A stretch of DNA of 64,000 bases from Burkholderia sp. BCC0322 (GCF_902833045.1 NZ_CADFDU010000010.1:218056-282055); one strand, 5' to 3'; shown: positions 43,314 to 52,806, counted from the first letter of the stretch. Translations and numbers: made by a program. The notes: generated by a model from the letters alone, not told the origin.

Positions 43314-44240
43314 ATGGAGACAATCGCCGTCATCGGCAGCAACATGGTCGACCTCGTGACTTATGTCACACGCATGCCCGCCCGGGGCGAAACGCTCGAG
43401 GCGCCGAACTTCGCGCTCGGCTGCGGCGGCAAGGGCGCGAACCAGGCCGTCGCGGCCGCCCGCCTCGGCGCGCGCGTCGTGATGGTCACCAAGGTCGGCG
43501 ACGACGTCTTCGCCGACAACACGATCCGCAACTTCGAGCGCGAAGGCATCGACACCACGCACGTACGCAAGGTCGCCGGCGTGCCGAGCGGCGTCGCGCC
43601 GATCTTCGTGGAACCCGATTCGAGCAACAGCATCCTGATCGTCAAGGGCGCGAACCGCCACCTGACGCCGGCCGACATCGATGCAGCCGCACCGCAGCTC
43701 GCCGAATGCGCACTGATCGTGCTGCAGCTCGAAATCGAGCTCGCCACCGTCTATCACGCGATCGAATTCGGCGCGCGGCACGGCATCCCCGTGCTGCTGA
43801 ACCCCGCGCCTGCGGTGGCCGATCTCGATTTCGAGCGGATCCGCACCGTCGAATTCTTCGTGCCGAACGAAACCGAGCTCGCGATCGTGTCGGGCATGCC
43901 GGTCGATTCGCGCGACACCGCGGCGCGCGCCGCCGAAGCGCTGGTCGCACGCGGGCTCAAGCACGTGCTCGTCACGCTCGGCAGCCACGGTTCGCTGCTG
44001 GTATCGCGCGACGGCGTGCGGCACGTGCCGGGCGTACCGGTCGACGCGCGCGACACGACGGGGGCCGGCGATGCGTATATCGGCTGCTTCGCGCGCTACT
44101 ACGCCGCGTCGCGCAACGCGCTCGACGCGATGCGCTACGCGTCCGCGTACGCCGCGCATTCGGTCACCGGCCTCGGCACGCAGAAGTCGTACGCCGACAC
44201 CGCGACGTTCGAATGCTTCCTCCGCGACGCCGGCATGTAA
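43314..44240 (+). CDS. deoK: ribokinase-family sugar kinase, probable deoxyribokinase
   Basis: A 308-residue PfkB-family kinase. GCGGKGANQAVAAARLG (about residues 38-54) binds the sugar and DTTGAGDAYIGCF (near residue 247) has the catalytic Asp and anion hole. ATG 43314 follows AAGGAAG. On sequence alone it could be a ribokinase. Context decides: the next genes match the Salmonella deoQKPX set, and deoC is close by, so 2-deoxyribose to deoxyribose-5-phosphate is the likely reaction. Confidence 0.85.
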   Translation: METIAVIGSNMVDLVTYVTRMPARGETLEAPNFALGCGGKGANQAVAAARLGARVVMVTKVGDDVFADNTIRNFEREGIDTTHVRKVAGVPSGVAPIFVEPDSSNSILIVKGANRHLTPADIDAAAPQLAECALIVLQLEIELATVYHAIEFGARHGIPVLLNPAPAVADLDFERIRTVEFFVPNETELAIVSGMPVDSRDTAARAAEALVARGLKHVLVTLGSHGSLLVSRDGVRHVPGVPVDARDTTGAGDAYIGCFARYYAASRNALDAMRYASAYAAHSVTGLGTQKSYADTATFECFLRDAGM

Positions 44241-44281
44241 ACGGCGCCTTCATCGACGAGACAATTGGGAAGGAGACACCC

Positions 44282-45655
44282 ATGGGCCGAGCCAGAATCG
44301 AACACACACCCGACGGCTATTACCTGAACCGCACGCCGCTCTTCGCGTTCACGCTGCTGTGCTGCCTGTTCGCGCTGTGGGGCACCGCGGCGAACCTGAA
44401 CGACGTGCTGATCGCGCAGTTCAAGAAGTCGTTCTTTCTATCTGATTTCGAATCGGCGTTCGTGCAGTCCGCGTTTTATCTCGGCTACTTCTTCCTCGCG
44501 ATTCCGGCCGCGACCGTCGTGAAGAAGTTCAGCTACAAGACGACGATCCTGGTCGGCCTGCTGCTCTACACGACCGGTTGCCTGCTGTTCTTCCCTGCCG
44601 CGTCGATGGCGAAGTACGGGATGTTCCTCGTCGCGCTGTTCGTGATCGCGGCCGGCCTGTCGTTTCTCGAAACCGCATCGAACTCCTATTCGACGCTGAT
44701 GGGCCCGCGCGACACCAGCACGCGGCGGCTGAACATCTCGCAGACGTTCTATCCGTTCGGCGCGATGGCTGGCGTCTACATGGGCAGCTTCCTGATCTTC
44801 AAGGAAGGCGATGCGTCGCACGCGCAGCTTGCCGCGATGTCGGCGGCCGAAGCCCGCGTGCACCAGCTCGCGATGATCCAGGCCACGCTCGAGCCGTACA
44901 AATGGCTGATCGTCGTGCTCGTCGCCGTGTTCATCGTGTTCGCGCTCACGCCGTACCCGGCGTGCAAGGGCAACGGCCCCGGCGTGGCCACGCACCGGAT
45001 CGACGCGCGCGGCACGCTTGCACGCCTGTTCGGCAACCGGCGTTTCGTCGCGGGCGTCGTCGCGCAATTCCTGTATGTCGGTGCGCAGGTCGGCGTGTGG
45101 AGCTTCACGATCCGGCTGGCGATGCAGATCGGCGGCCTCACGGAGCGCGGTGCGTCGCATTACCTGCTTGCCACGTTCTTCGCGTTCTTCGTCGGCAAGC
45201 TCATCGCCACGCTCGTGATGAAGCGCGTCGGCCCGGCCAAGGTGCTGATCGTCTACGGCATCCTGTGCATCGCGCTGCTCGCGTACACGATCAGCGTGCA
45301 CGACATCACGGCCGTCTATGCGGCCGTGGGCGTGAGCGTGTTCCTCGGCCCGTGCTGGCCGACGATCTACGGCCTCACGATCGACGGGCTCGGCAAGGAC
45401 ACCGAATACGGCGGCTCGATCCTCGTGATGAGCATCGTCGGCGGCGCGGTCGTGCCGCTGATCCAGGGGCTGATTTCCGATCACACGGGCGGCAACATGC
45501 AGCTCGCGTTCGTCGTGCCGCTCGCGTGCTTCGCCGTGATCGTCTACTACGGCTTCTACTGCCTGCGCCACCTGCCGGCCGCGACGCCCGACGCGGCCGC
45601 CGACGGCAACGCGCCCGCGCGCTACGCCGCCACCCGCAACACGTCGGGAGCATGA
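44282..45655 (+). CDS. deoP: FucP-like MFS permease, probable deoxyribose transporter
   Basis: A 457-residue, 12-span sugar:proton symporter of the FucP group. FALWGTAANLNDVLIAQFKKSFFLSDFESAFVQSAFYLGYF (residues 30-70) is the family signature, with the helix-1 Asn/Asp pair. A late GPCWPTIYGLTIDGLG is typical too. It starts 41 bases after deoK, and its stop overlaps the next ATG (ATGA). Position in the operon gives the substrate call. Confidence 0.88.
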   Translation: MGRARIEHTPDGYYLNRTPLFAFTLLCCLFALWGTAANLNDVLIAQFKKSFFLSDFESAFVQSAFYLGYFFLAIPAATVVKKFSYKTTILVGLLLYTTGCLLFFPAASMAKYGMFLVALFVIAAGLSFLETASNSYSTLMGPRDTSTRRLNISQTFYPFGAMAGVYMGSFLIFKEGDASHAQLAAMSAAEARVHQLAMIQATLEPYKWLIVVLVAVFIVFALTPYPACKGNGPGVATHRIDARGTLARLFGNRRFVAGVVAQFLYVGAQVGVWSFTIRLAMQIGGLTERGASHYLLATFFAFFVGKLIATLVMKRVGPAKVLIVYGILCIALLAYTISVHDITAVYAAVGVSVFLGPCWPTIYGLTIDGLGKDTEYGGSILVMSIVGGAVVPLIQGLISDHTGGNMQLAFVVPLACFAVIVYYGFYCLRHLPAATPDAAADGNAPARYAATRNTSGA

Positions 45656-46710
45656 GCATGCAAGGCGAAATCGACCTGCGGCGCGACGACTTCCGCGACA
45701 CGCCGCACACGCTGTACCGCACCGACGGGCTCGTCGTCACCGCGTTCGCGTATCCGTCCGGCGTCGAGGCGCTGAAGCTCGAGAACCGCCGCGGCCACCT
45801 CGTCGTGCTGCCGTATCTCGGTCAGATGATCTGGGCCGCCGCGTTCGACGGCCGCGACCTGACGATTAAGCACATGTTCCGGCAGCCGAAGCGCGCGGCA
45901 TCGATCATCGATACGTACGGCTGCTTCATGTTCCACAGCGGGCTGCTGCGCAACGGCTGCCCGGGGCCGGACGACACGCATGCGCTGCACGGCGAGATGC
46001 CGTGCGCGCCGATGGATCGTGCGAGCCTCGTCGTCGGCGCGGATGCGCGCGGTGCGTTCGTCGAAGTGACCGGCGAATACGAATATGTACAGGGTTTCGG
46101 CAGCCACTATCTGGCGCGCCCATCGGTACGGCTCGCCGAGCACGACGCGCGGATGACGATCACGATGGACGTCACGAATCTCGGCGGCGCGCCGATGGAC
46201 CTGATGTACATGGCGCACCTGAACCATGCGTACGTGCCGGGCGGCCGCTTTGTGCAGTCGCTGCCGCGCGGCGGGATGCGGCTGCGCGACAGCGTGCCCG
46301 CGCACGTGAAGCCGACCGCCGCGTGGCGCGACTATACGGCCACGCTCGCGCGCGAACCGGAACGGCTTCACACGCTCGATGCGCCCGCGCTGTACGACCC
46401 GGAGATCGTGTTCTTCATGAACGACGTGGCAACGGATGCAAACGGCGTCGCGCATTTCCTGCTCGAGCATCCGGATGGCGGCGCATTCCACACGGCGTAC
46501 CGCCCCGCGCAATTCCCGCATGCGACGCGCTGGATCCTGCACAACGCGGACCAACAGGTCGCCGCGTTTGCGCTCCCGTCGACCTGCGAGCCGGAAGGTT
46601 ATGAAGCCGAACGCCGCAAGGGCCATGTGGCAGCGCTCGCACCGGGTGCGACGCGCCGCTTCGAAGTCGTCACCGGCTACCTGAGCGCGGCGGAAGCCCG
46701 CAATGCGTGA
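45652..46710 (+). CDS. deoX: DUF4432 family protein, DeoX-like
   Basis: A 352-residue protein of the DUF4432 family, which has the galactose-mutarotase (aldose 1-epimerase) fold. YPSGVEALKLENRRGHLVVLPYLGQMIWAAAFDGRDL near the N-terminus is the substrate-facing start. MFHSGLLRNGCPGPDDTHALHGEMP (about residues 90-115) contains the HGE region seen in this fold. Its start overlaps the permease stop. It corresponds to the fourth gene of deoQKPX. Mutarotation of deoxyribose is an inference. Confidence 0.82.
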   Translation: MSMQGEIDLRRDDFRDTPHTLYRTDGLVVTAFAYPSGVEALKLENRRGHLVVLPYLGQMIWAAAFDGRDLTIKHMFRQPKRAASIIDTYGCFMFHSGLLRNGCPGPDDTHALHGEMPCAPMDRASLVVGADARGAFVEVTGEYEYVQGFGSHYLARPSVRLAEHDARMTITMDVTNLGGAPMDLMYMAHLNHAYVPGGRFVQSLPRGGMRLRDSVPAHVKPTAAWRDYTATLAREPERLHTLDAPALYDPEIVFFMNDVATDANGVAHFLLEHPDGGAFHTAYRPAQFPHATRWILHNADQQVAAFALPSTCEPEGYEAERRKGHVAALAPGATRRFEVVTGYLSAAEARNA

Positions 46711-46732
46711 AGCGATGCGCGGCCGTGCGGCG

Positions 46733-47503
46733 TCAGGTCACGAGCGCGATCCCGTGTTCGCGGATCGCCGTTTCGTAGCGGCGGCTCAGTTGCCCGTCGG
46801 AGATCACGTAGTTGAAGTCGGTCAGTTCGGCGAAATAGGCCGCGCGCACTTCGTCGAACTTCGTGTGGTCGACCAGCAGAAAGCGGTTCTGCGCGCGCGC
46901 CATCACCTTCTTCTTCGCGTCGACCTCGTGGAAGTTGAAGCACGTGACACCGCAGCGCTCGCTCACGCCGGCCGCGGAGATGAATGCCTTCGACACGCGC
47001 ACCGTGTCGAGGATGCCCGTTTCGGCCACCGACTCGAACACCATGTTCTTGCGGTGGTACGCGCCGCCGCACAGGATCACGCTGCAATGCGGCTTCTGCT
47101 GCAGCTTCGCGAACACGTTCAGCGAATTGCAGACCGCCGTGAATTCGAGGTCGTCCGGAATGAAGTCGACGACGAACGGCGTGGTCGAGCCGCAGTCGAC
47201 GAAGATCGTGTCGCCGGTCGTCACGAACTGCGCGGCCAGCTTGCCGATGCGGCGCTTCTCTTCGGTCTGCCGGTTGTTCTCGGCGCTGACCACATACTCG
47301 CCGATATCGCTGCGCTGCGCGGCGAAGTGGCGCGTCACGTAACCCCCGATCAGGCTCAAGCCGTGCGGGTTGTCCGCGAGATCGCGGCGGATCGTCATTT
47401 CGGAGACGCCGAACAGCTCGGCGACTTCCCTCAGATGAATCGCGTTCTGCCCTTGCAGCACGTTCATCAGTGTCTTGATCCGTTCGCCTTTCTTCGTTTC
47501 CAT
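46733..47503 (-). CDS. DeoR-type transcriptional regulator
   Basis: A 256-residue repressor. N-terminal HTH: LQGQNAIHLREVAELFGVSEMTIRRDLADN (residues 16-46). The C-terminal DeoRC sensor has ETEEKRRIGKLAAQFV-like spacing, DTIFVDCGSTTPFVVDFIP and ILCGGAYHRKNMVFES. It lies between deoX (convergent) and deoC (divergent), so it is the natural regulator of both. It is DeoR-like by sequence, in the role of DeoQ. The ATG at 47503 was chosen because the conserved HTH starts there. Confidence 0.9.
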   Translation of the reverse strand: METKKGERIKTLMNVLQGQNAIHLREVAELFGVSEMTIRRDLADNPHGLSLIGGYVTRHFAAQRSDIGEYVVSAENNRQTEEKRRIGKLAAQFVTTGDTIFVDCGSTTPFVVDFIPDDLEFTAVCNSLNVFAKLQQKPHCSVILCGGAYHRKNMVFESVAETGILDTVRVSKAFISAAGVSERCGVTCFNFHEVDAKKKVMARAQNRFLLVDHTKFDEVRAAYFAELTDFNYVISDGQLSRRYETAIREHGIALVT

Positions 47504-47545
47504 GCCAGTATCCTGCGTGCCCGTCGCATCCGTCGCTTGTCGTGC

Positions 47546-47619
47546 CGGGCACACAGACCCGGCCGGAATGTCGTATTTGTAACAAACCGATGTGAAAACA
47601 TCAACTTTACGTGTGCCCG
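47546..47619. promoter_or_regulatory. nested inverted repeats in the deoC promoter
   Basis: Three symmetric elements are visible. The outer arms are CGGGCACAC (47546-47554) and GTGTGCCCG (47611-47619). Inside are TTTGTAACAAA (47576-47586) and GATGT-GAAA-ACATC (47589-47602). The ATGTGA core of the last also occurs in the deoK operator, so a shared regulator is likely. Confidence 0.6.
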
Positions 47620-47649
47620 TCCGGCACACGCTCCGTGGAGTCCTGAAAC

Positions 47650-48330
47650 ATGCCGCTTTCCAACGCCCAGCTCGCTCAAACCATCGATCACACGCTGCTC
47701 GCGCCCGACGCGAGCGATGCGCAGATCCGCGAACTCTGCCGCCAGGCGGCCGAGCATCGCTTTTACTCGGTCTGCGTGAATTCGGCGAACGTGCCGCTCG
47801 CCGCGCGCGAGTTGTCCGGCACCGGCGTGCTCGTCTGTGCCGTGGTCGGCTTTCCGCTCGGCGCGGGGCTGTCGGCCGCCAAGGCATTTGAAGCAACCGC
47901 CGCGATCGCGGCGGGCGCCGGCGAGATCGACATGGTGATCAATATCGGCGCGCTGAAGAGCGGCCGCGCCGACGACGTGAAGGCCGACATCGACGCCGTG
48001 CACCGCGCCTGCGGCGCGGTACCGCTCAAGGTGATCCTCGAAACGGGGCTGCTGACCGACGACGAGAAGGTGCGCGTGTGCCAGATGTGCCGCGATCTCG
48101 GCGTCGCGTTCGTGAAGACGTCGACGGGGTTCGGCCACGGCGGCGCGACGCTCGCGGATGTCGCGCTGATGCGCCGCACGGTCGGCCCCGTGCTCGGCGT
48201 GAAGGCATCGGGCGGCGTGCGCGACCGCGCGGCCGCGCTGGCGATGCTCGAAGCCGGCGCGACCCGGCTCGGCACGAGTTCGGGGGTGGCGATCGTGACC
48301 GATCAGGGTGGCAGCGACACGGGGTACTGA
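47650..48330 (+). CDS. deoC: deoxyribose-phosphate aldolase
   Basis: A 226-residue class I aldolase that splits 2-deoxyribose-5-phosphate into glyceraldehyde-3-phosphate and acetaldehyde. Schiff-base Lys is in FVKTSTGFG (about residue 157) and the second essential Lys in [11 protein letters not shown] (about residue 186). The start [11 protein letters not shown] is classic. It is divergent from the DeoR-type gene and completes the pathway started by deoK. Confidence 0.96.
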   Translation: MPLSNAQLAQTIDHTLLAPDASDAQIRELCRQAAEHRFYSVCVNSANVPLAARELSGTGVLVCAVVGFPLGAGLSAAKAFEATAAIAAGAGEIDMVINIGALKSGRADDVKADIDAVHRACGAVPLKVILETGLLTDDEKVRVCQMCRDLGVAFVKTSTGFGHGGATLADVALMRRTVGPVLGVKASGGVRDRAAALAMLEAGATRLGTSSGVAIVTDQGGSDTGY

Positions 48331-48471
48331 CGCGTGAACACCGGCTTTCGCCCGCGCGCGCCGCAAGCGAAGGCCGGTTGCCCGAACCAGCGCCCGGACA
48401 ACGCCGCACCGTCGACGGAACCGGCGCCGCGGATCGGCCCGAGTCATACGCGCCCGGCCCCGGCGCGTCGT

Positions 48472-48924
48472 TCAGGCGGCGATATCCGTCTTGAACGCGT
48501 CCGGCGCGTGCCTGCGCAGGATCTCGAGGCATTTTTTCCGGTCGTCGATGCACATTTCGACAAAAGGCAGCCTGACCTTGCGTACCTTGCTGCCGCCCGA
48601 CCGCGTCGCGACACGATAAAGCACGATCAGCGAGAAGGGGCCGCGCGTCGCTTCGACGACATCGCGATACGGCACGGAGATCCGTTGCACCTTGAAGGTG
48701 TTGGCGAAGAGCACCGCGCGCGTCATGACGAACATGTACCCGAGGCCGCCCAGCGCGCCGATGAACGGCATGATGAACGTCGTGACGCTGAAAAACGGAT
48801 CCGCGCTGGCGGCTCAGATGCAACCGCCGCCGATCACGACCAGCGCAAACACCAGCATCGGCAACGCAAAACGGCTGCCGCGCACGATCAACTCGGGTTC
48901 GGATTGCTGCGCCAGATCATTCAT
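48472..48924 (-). pseudogene. small membrane protein interrupted by an in-frame TGA
   Basis: The frame from ATG 48924 (MNDLAQQSEPELIVRGSRFALP), after a strong GGGAGG, stops at codon 37 (48814-48816, TGA). It continues in register through AASADPFFSVTTFIMPFIGALGGLG to 48472, 150 codons in all. It has two predicted membrane spans flanking the stop and a soluble PH-like tail. Re-initiation at ATG 48771 would give 99 residues and lose the first span. I do not recognise a family. Confidence 0.7.
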
Positions 48925-49115
48925 GTTTGCCTCCCGGCGTGGACATGTGTGGGTTCTTGAATGCGTCTCGCGATGCACGGTCCCGCGATGCCGATGCACG
49001 TGGCACGTGCCACGGCGCCGGCAATTCTACTCGCGATCGATGCGGCCGCCACCGCGCCCGGTTCGGCAGCGCGACGCCGCCCCGCGTCTTCCACCCGCGC
49101 GGCAACCCCGGCACA

Positions 49116-49982
49116 ATGCCGCTCATGCGCTACGACAACACCTTCGTTTACCCGTCCGCCGGCCTGATCGGCCGGCTTGCCAATCGAATCGTCGCGAGCG
49201 GCCCGCTGCTGCGCGCGCGCCGCGCGCTGCTGTCGCGGCTACCGTTCCTTCAGCTCGCGAGCGATGTCGAGAACGTCGTGTATTGCACGTGGGTCGTCGA
49301 TGTCGCGGCCGTCGCGCACCTGGTGCCGCGCGGCGTCGCGCTTGCGAGCCGCGACGGCCGCACGCTGTTGACGACGCTCACCTATGCGCACCGGCACTTC
49401 GGCCCGCGTGTCGCGGGCCCGCTGCGACGCATGTTTCCGTCGCCGCTGCAGAGCAACTGGCGGCTCTACGTCGATGCGCTGCCGGGCGGGATGCCGGCCG
49501 ACCGCTCGGTGTTGTTCGTGAAGAACGTGTTCGACCACCCGCTCTATGCGCTCGGCAGCCGCCTCTTCAGCGACGCGCTGCCGTCGCATCTCGCGCGGCG
49601 CTTCACGCATACCGTGCGCGACGGACGCTACGACACGCGGCTGGCGAGCGGCGGCGGCAGCGCGCCCGACTTCCACTGCACGGCCGAAGCATCGGACGAT
49701 CGCACGCTGCCCGACGCGTTCGCGCCGTTCTTCAAGAACTGGCGCGATGCCGTCGCCTCCCTGTCGCTGCAGCACGCGGCGGTCGCCCATGTCGCGGACT
49801 GCGACCGCCTTGCGTACGCGTCGATCGACCTGCCGATCGACGTCGACGCGGTCCGGCCGCTGAAGACGGTCGGGCCCGCGGGCGGCGGCGACTTCCTCGC
49901 GCGCATCGGCGCTACCGGCGAACCGATGTGCTTCGTCGTGCCCGACGTCGCGTTCCGCGTGCTCTCCGAGCGGCTGCTGTAG
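49116..49982 (+). CDS. DUF2071-like protein
   Basis: A 288-residue protein. VVYCTWVVDVAAVAHLVPRGVALASRDGRTLLTTLTYAHRHFG (about residues 52-95) resembles the DUF2071 (YqjF-like) fold, related to acetoacetate decarboxylase: W-x-V-D-x-x-x-x-x-x-x-V-P-x-G. The rest has Arg-rich segments. A second ATG lies at 49125. No function is known. It is convergent with the DUF815 ATPase gene, with 8 bases between stops. Confidence 0.65.
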   Translation: MPLMRYDNTFVYPSAGLIGRLANRIVASGPLLRARRALLSRLPFLQLASDVENVVYCTWVVDVAAVAHLVPRGVALASRDGRTLLTTLTYAHRHFGPRVAGPLRRMFPSPLQSNWRLYVDALPGGMPADRSVLFVKNVFDHPLYALGSRLFSDALPSHLARRFTHTVRDGRYDTRLASGGGSAPDFHCTAEASDDRTLPDAFAPFFKNWRDAVASLSLQHAAVAHVADCDRLAYASIDLPIDVDAVRPLKTVGPAGGGDFLARIGATGEPMCFVVPDVAFRVLSERLL

Positions 49983-49990
49983 CGCGGCGC

Positions 49991-50968
49991 TCAGCCCGTC
50001 CGCCGCACGGTCTCGTATTCGTCCGCGTCGTCTTCTTCGCCAAGCCGCCCTGCATAATCACGCGCGAACTGCACGGCGATGCGGCCCGAGCGCGCGCCGC
50101 GTTCGAGCGCCCACTGCAGCGCGGGCTCGCGCGCCGCGCGGATCCGCGCGGCATCGAAACCTGCCGCGCCGAGACGGCTCTCGACGACGGCCAGGTATTC
50201 GTCCTGCGTGAAGCCGTAGAACGTCACCCAGATCCCGAAGCGCTCCGACAGCGAGATCCGCTCCTCGACCGCATCGCCGGGATGCAACTCGCCATTCTCC
50301 GCGCGGGACACGTTCGCGTTGTCGCTCGCCTGCTCGGGCATCAGGTGGCGGCGATTGGACGTCGCGTACACCAGCACGTTCGACAGGTCGCTCGCGACCG
50401 ATCCGTCGAGCACGGTCTTCAGCCCCTTGTAGCCGGTCTCGCCCGCCTCGAACGACAGGTCGTCGCAAAACACGATGTAGCGCTCGGGCCGCGCACGCAC
50501 CAGCTCGACGATCGCCGGCAGGTCATTCAGCCCTTCCTTGCTGACCTCGATCAGCCGCAACCCGTGCGCCGCGAACGCGTGCAGGCACGCCTTCACGATC
50601 GACGACTTGCCGGTGCCGCGCGCGCCGGTCAGCAACACGTGATTGGCCGCGAACCCGCGCACGAACTGCCGCGTGTTCCGTTCGACAATCGCCGCCTGCC
50701 GGCCGACATTGCGCAGCGCGTCGAACGCGACGAGCGCGGGCGACGGAATCGGCTCGAGCGGCGCCACCTGAGGACCGCCGCCGAAGCCGCGCCAGCGGAA
50801 CGCGACGGCCGCATCGAAATCGACGGCCGCCGGCCGCCCGGTGGGCGCCATCGCTTCGAGCGCGGCCGCGATCCGTTCGAGCTGGCGCGCGAGCGATGCC
50901 ACGGCAATGGGTGCGCGCCCGTCCGGCAGCGCGGCGATCAGGTCCTGCATGTCGCGCTCGCCGCTCAT
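49991..50968 (-). CDS. DUF815 family AAA-like ATPase
   Basis: A 325-residue P-loop protein. Walker A GARGTGKSSIVKACL is near residues 114-128 and Walker B YIVFCDDLSFE near 168. The DUF815 features VSKEGLNDLP, KTVLDGSVASDLSNVLVYATSNRRHLMPE and ERISLSERFGIWVTFYGFTQDEYL are all present. The ATG overlaps the EamA stop by four bases. The biological role of DUF815 ATPases is not established. Confidence 0.9.
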   Translation of the reverse strand: MSGERDMQDLIAALPDGRAPIAVASLARQLERIAAALEAMAPTGRPAAVDFDAAVAFRWRGFGGGPQVAPLEPIPSPALVAFDALRNVGRQAAIVERNTRQFVRGFAANHVLLTGARGTGKSSIVKACLHAFAAHGLRLIEVSKEGLNDLPAIVELVRARPERYIVFCDDLSFEAGETGYKGLKTVLDGSVASDLSNVLVYATSNRRHLMPEQASDNANVSRAENGELHPGDAVEERISLSERFGIWVTFYGFTQDEYLAVVESRLGAAGFDAARIRAAREPALQWALERGARSGRIAVQFARDYAGRLGEEDDADEYETVRRTG

Positions 50969-51873
50969 TGCCGGGCACCCTGCGACACGCCTGCCTGAAA
51001 CGGGAACCGCTGCGCGATCGCCACGCCGAACAGCGCGACGCCGCCGCCGACCAGGTGATAAAGCCGCAGCGATTCGCCAAGCAGCACGATTGCGCCGCCG
51101 GCCGTCATCACCGGCAGCAGGTTCATGAACATCGCGCAGCGGCTCGGGCCGAGCAGCCGCACGCCCTGCATCCACAGATACGGCAGCACCACCGACGCCA
51201 GCACGCCGGCATACAGGATCAGCGGCACACTCGCACGCGTGGGCCACGCCGCCTGCGCGGGCAGCCGCAACAGCATCGGCACCATCAACACGAGCGCGGC
51301 GAGCGCCTGCACGTAGGTCGACTGCCATGCCGGCAGCGCACCGATGCGCCAGCGCTTGAGCAATACGCCGTAGAGCGCATACGCGGCCGACGCGGCCAGC
51401 ATCAGCAGGTCGCCCGCCTGCACGCCGCGCGCGGCGATCGTCGTCGGATGCCCCTCGGCAATCAGGTAGATGACGCCCGCGAGCGACAGCACCCCGCCGC
51501 CGACCATGCCGGCACCCGGCGGATCGCCGAGCAGCAGCGAGCTGAGCGCCATCGTCATCAGCGGCACGAGCGCCGTGATGATCGCCATGTTGGTGGCGCT
51601 GGTCGTTTTCGCGGCCTCGTAGGACAGGCTCTGGAACAGCGCCATCGCGAGAAAGCCGAGCACCGCGAGCTTCGGCAGGTGCGCGACGAGCGCCGCGCGG
51701 TTGCGCCACGCGGGGCGCAGCGTGAACACGCTCATCAGCGCGACGGCGAGCAGCAGCCGGTAGAAGGTGATCGCCGACGGGTCGATCGTCGACGCCGACA
51801 GCTTCGACACGACCACGTTGCCGGCCCACAGCGCGATCGCGCAGAAAGGAAACAGAAAAGGAGACTTGTTCAT
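50965..51873 (-). CDS. EamA/DMT family transporter
   Basis: A 302-residue, ten-span drug/metabolite exporter. It has two EamA repeats: FCAIALWAGNVVVSKLSASTIDPSAITFYRLLLAVALM in the first half, and ASAAYALYGVLLKRW...LPYLWMQGVRLLGPSRCAMFMNLLPVMTAGGAIVLLGESLRLYHLVGGGVALFGVAIAQR at the end. An AraC-type gene is divergent 90 bases upstream. It overlaps the ATPase gene after it. Confidence 0.9.
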   Translation of the reverse strand: MNKSPFLFPFCAIALWAGNVVVSKLSASTIDPSAITFYRLLLAVALMSVFTLRPAWRNRAALVAHLPKLAVLGFLAMALFQSLSYEAAKTTSATNMAIITALVPLMTMALSSLLLGDPPGAGMVGGGVLSLAGVIYLIAEGHPTTIAARGVQAGDLLMLAASAAYALYGVLLKRWRIGALPAWQSTYVQALAALVLMVPMLLRLPAQAAWPTRASVPLILYAGVLASVVLPYLWMQGVRLLGPSRCAMFMNLLPVMTAGGAIVLLGESLRLYHLVGGGVALFGVAIAQRFPFQAGVSQGARQ

Positions 51874-51963
51874 CGCATTTGACGGATTAATATCCTGACA
51901 GGGGTGTGGCGTGAATGGGAATGCCATCGTGCCCGCTCGTCCAACTGCCTGTCTCACGCCAAA

Positions 51964-52764
51964 ATGTCACGACTTGTCGCCAATCGGACACTCGAGTCCA
52001 CCCCGCCCGGTGCGCACCTGCGCTTCGAATCGACGCCGATGCCCGTATCGGCGATGGCGGCGACGTACGCGCACGGCACGTCGATCGCGCCGCACCGGCA
52101 TCGCCGCGCGCAGCTGCTCTATGCGATCGAGGGCGTGATGCACGTGCAGTCCGAAGGCGCGTCGTGGATCGTGCCGCCGACGCGCGGCGTGTGGCTCGAA
52201 GCCGGTCTCGACCACACGGTGCAGATGAGCGGCGACGTGCAGATGCGCACCGTCTTCGTCGAGCCGGGCGCGGTCGAGCACCTGCCCGCGCGAAGCTGCG
52301 TCGTGGAAGTGCATCCGCTGCTGCGCGAGCTGATCCTCGCCGCGGTCGACATACCGCTCGACTATGCGCCGGGCTCGCGCCACGATCACCTGATGCACCT
52401 GCTGCTCGCCGAGGTGACGGTCGCGCCGCTGCTGCCGCTGTACCTGCCGTGGCCGCACGACCCGCGCCTGCGCACGATCTGCGACGCGCTCGTCGCCGCG
52501 CCCGACGACCTGCGCACGATCGCCGAATGGGCCGACCTGCTCGGGTTGTCGGTCCGCACGCTCCATCGCGCGTTCCGGCGCGAGACGGGGCTCAGCTTCC
52601 GTCGCTGGCGCGAACAGGCGCGGCTGCTGCTCGCGCTCAAGCGCCTCGCGCACGGCGAGAAGGTGCTGACCGTCGCGATGGATCACGGCTACAGCAGCCA
52701 GAGCGCGTTCTCCGCGATGTTCAAGCGGCATTTCGGCGTGTCGCCGTCGGCGTTTTATGCGTAA
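51964..52764 (+). CDS. AraC-type regulator with cupin N-terminus
   Basis: A 266-residue transcription factor. The N-terminal cupin has SIAPHRHRRAQLLYAIEGVMHVQSEG (residues 42-67). The two HTH motifs are RTIAEWADLLGLSVRTLHRAFRRETGLSFRRWREQARLL and VAMDHGYSSQSAFSAMFKRHFGVSPSAFYA. It is divergent from the EamA exporter gene, the usual layout for a local activator of export. Confidence 0.92.
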   Translation: MSRLVANRTLESTPPGAHLRFESTPMPVSAMAATYAHGTSIAPHRHRRAQLLYAIEGVMHVQSEGASWIVPPTRGVWLEAGLDHTVQMSGDVQMRTVFVEPGAVEHLPARSCVVEVHPLLRELILAAVDIPLDYAPGSRHDHLMHLLLAEVTVAPLLPLYLPWPHDPRLRTICDALVAAPDDLRTIAEWADLLGLSVRTLHRAFRRETGLSFRRWREQARLLLALKRLAHGEKVLTVAMDHGYSSQSAFSAMFKRHFGVSPSAFYA

Positions 52765-52806
52765 GGTGTGCGCGGCGCGGGCATCGTGGACGGTAGAATC
52801 GCGACC

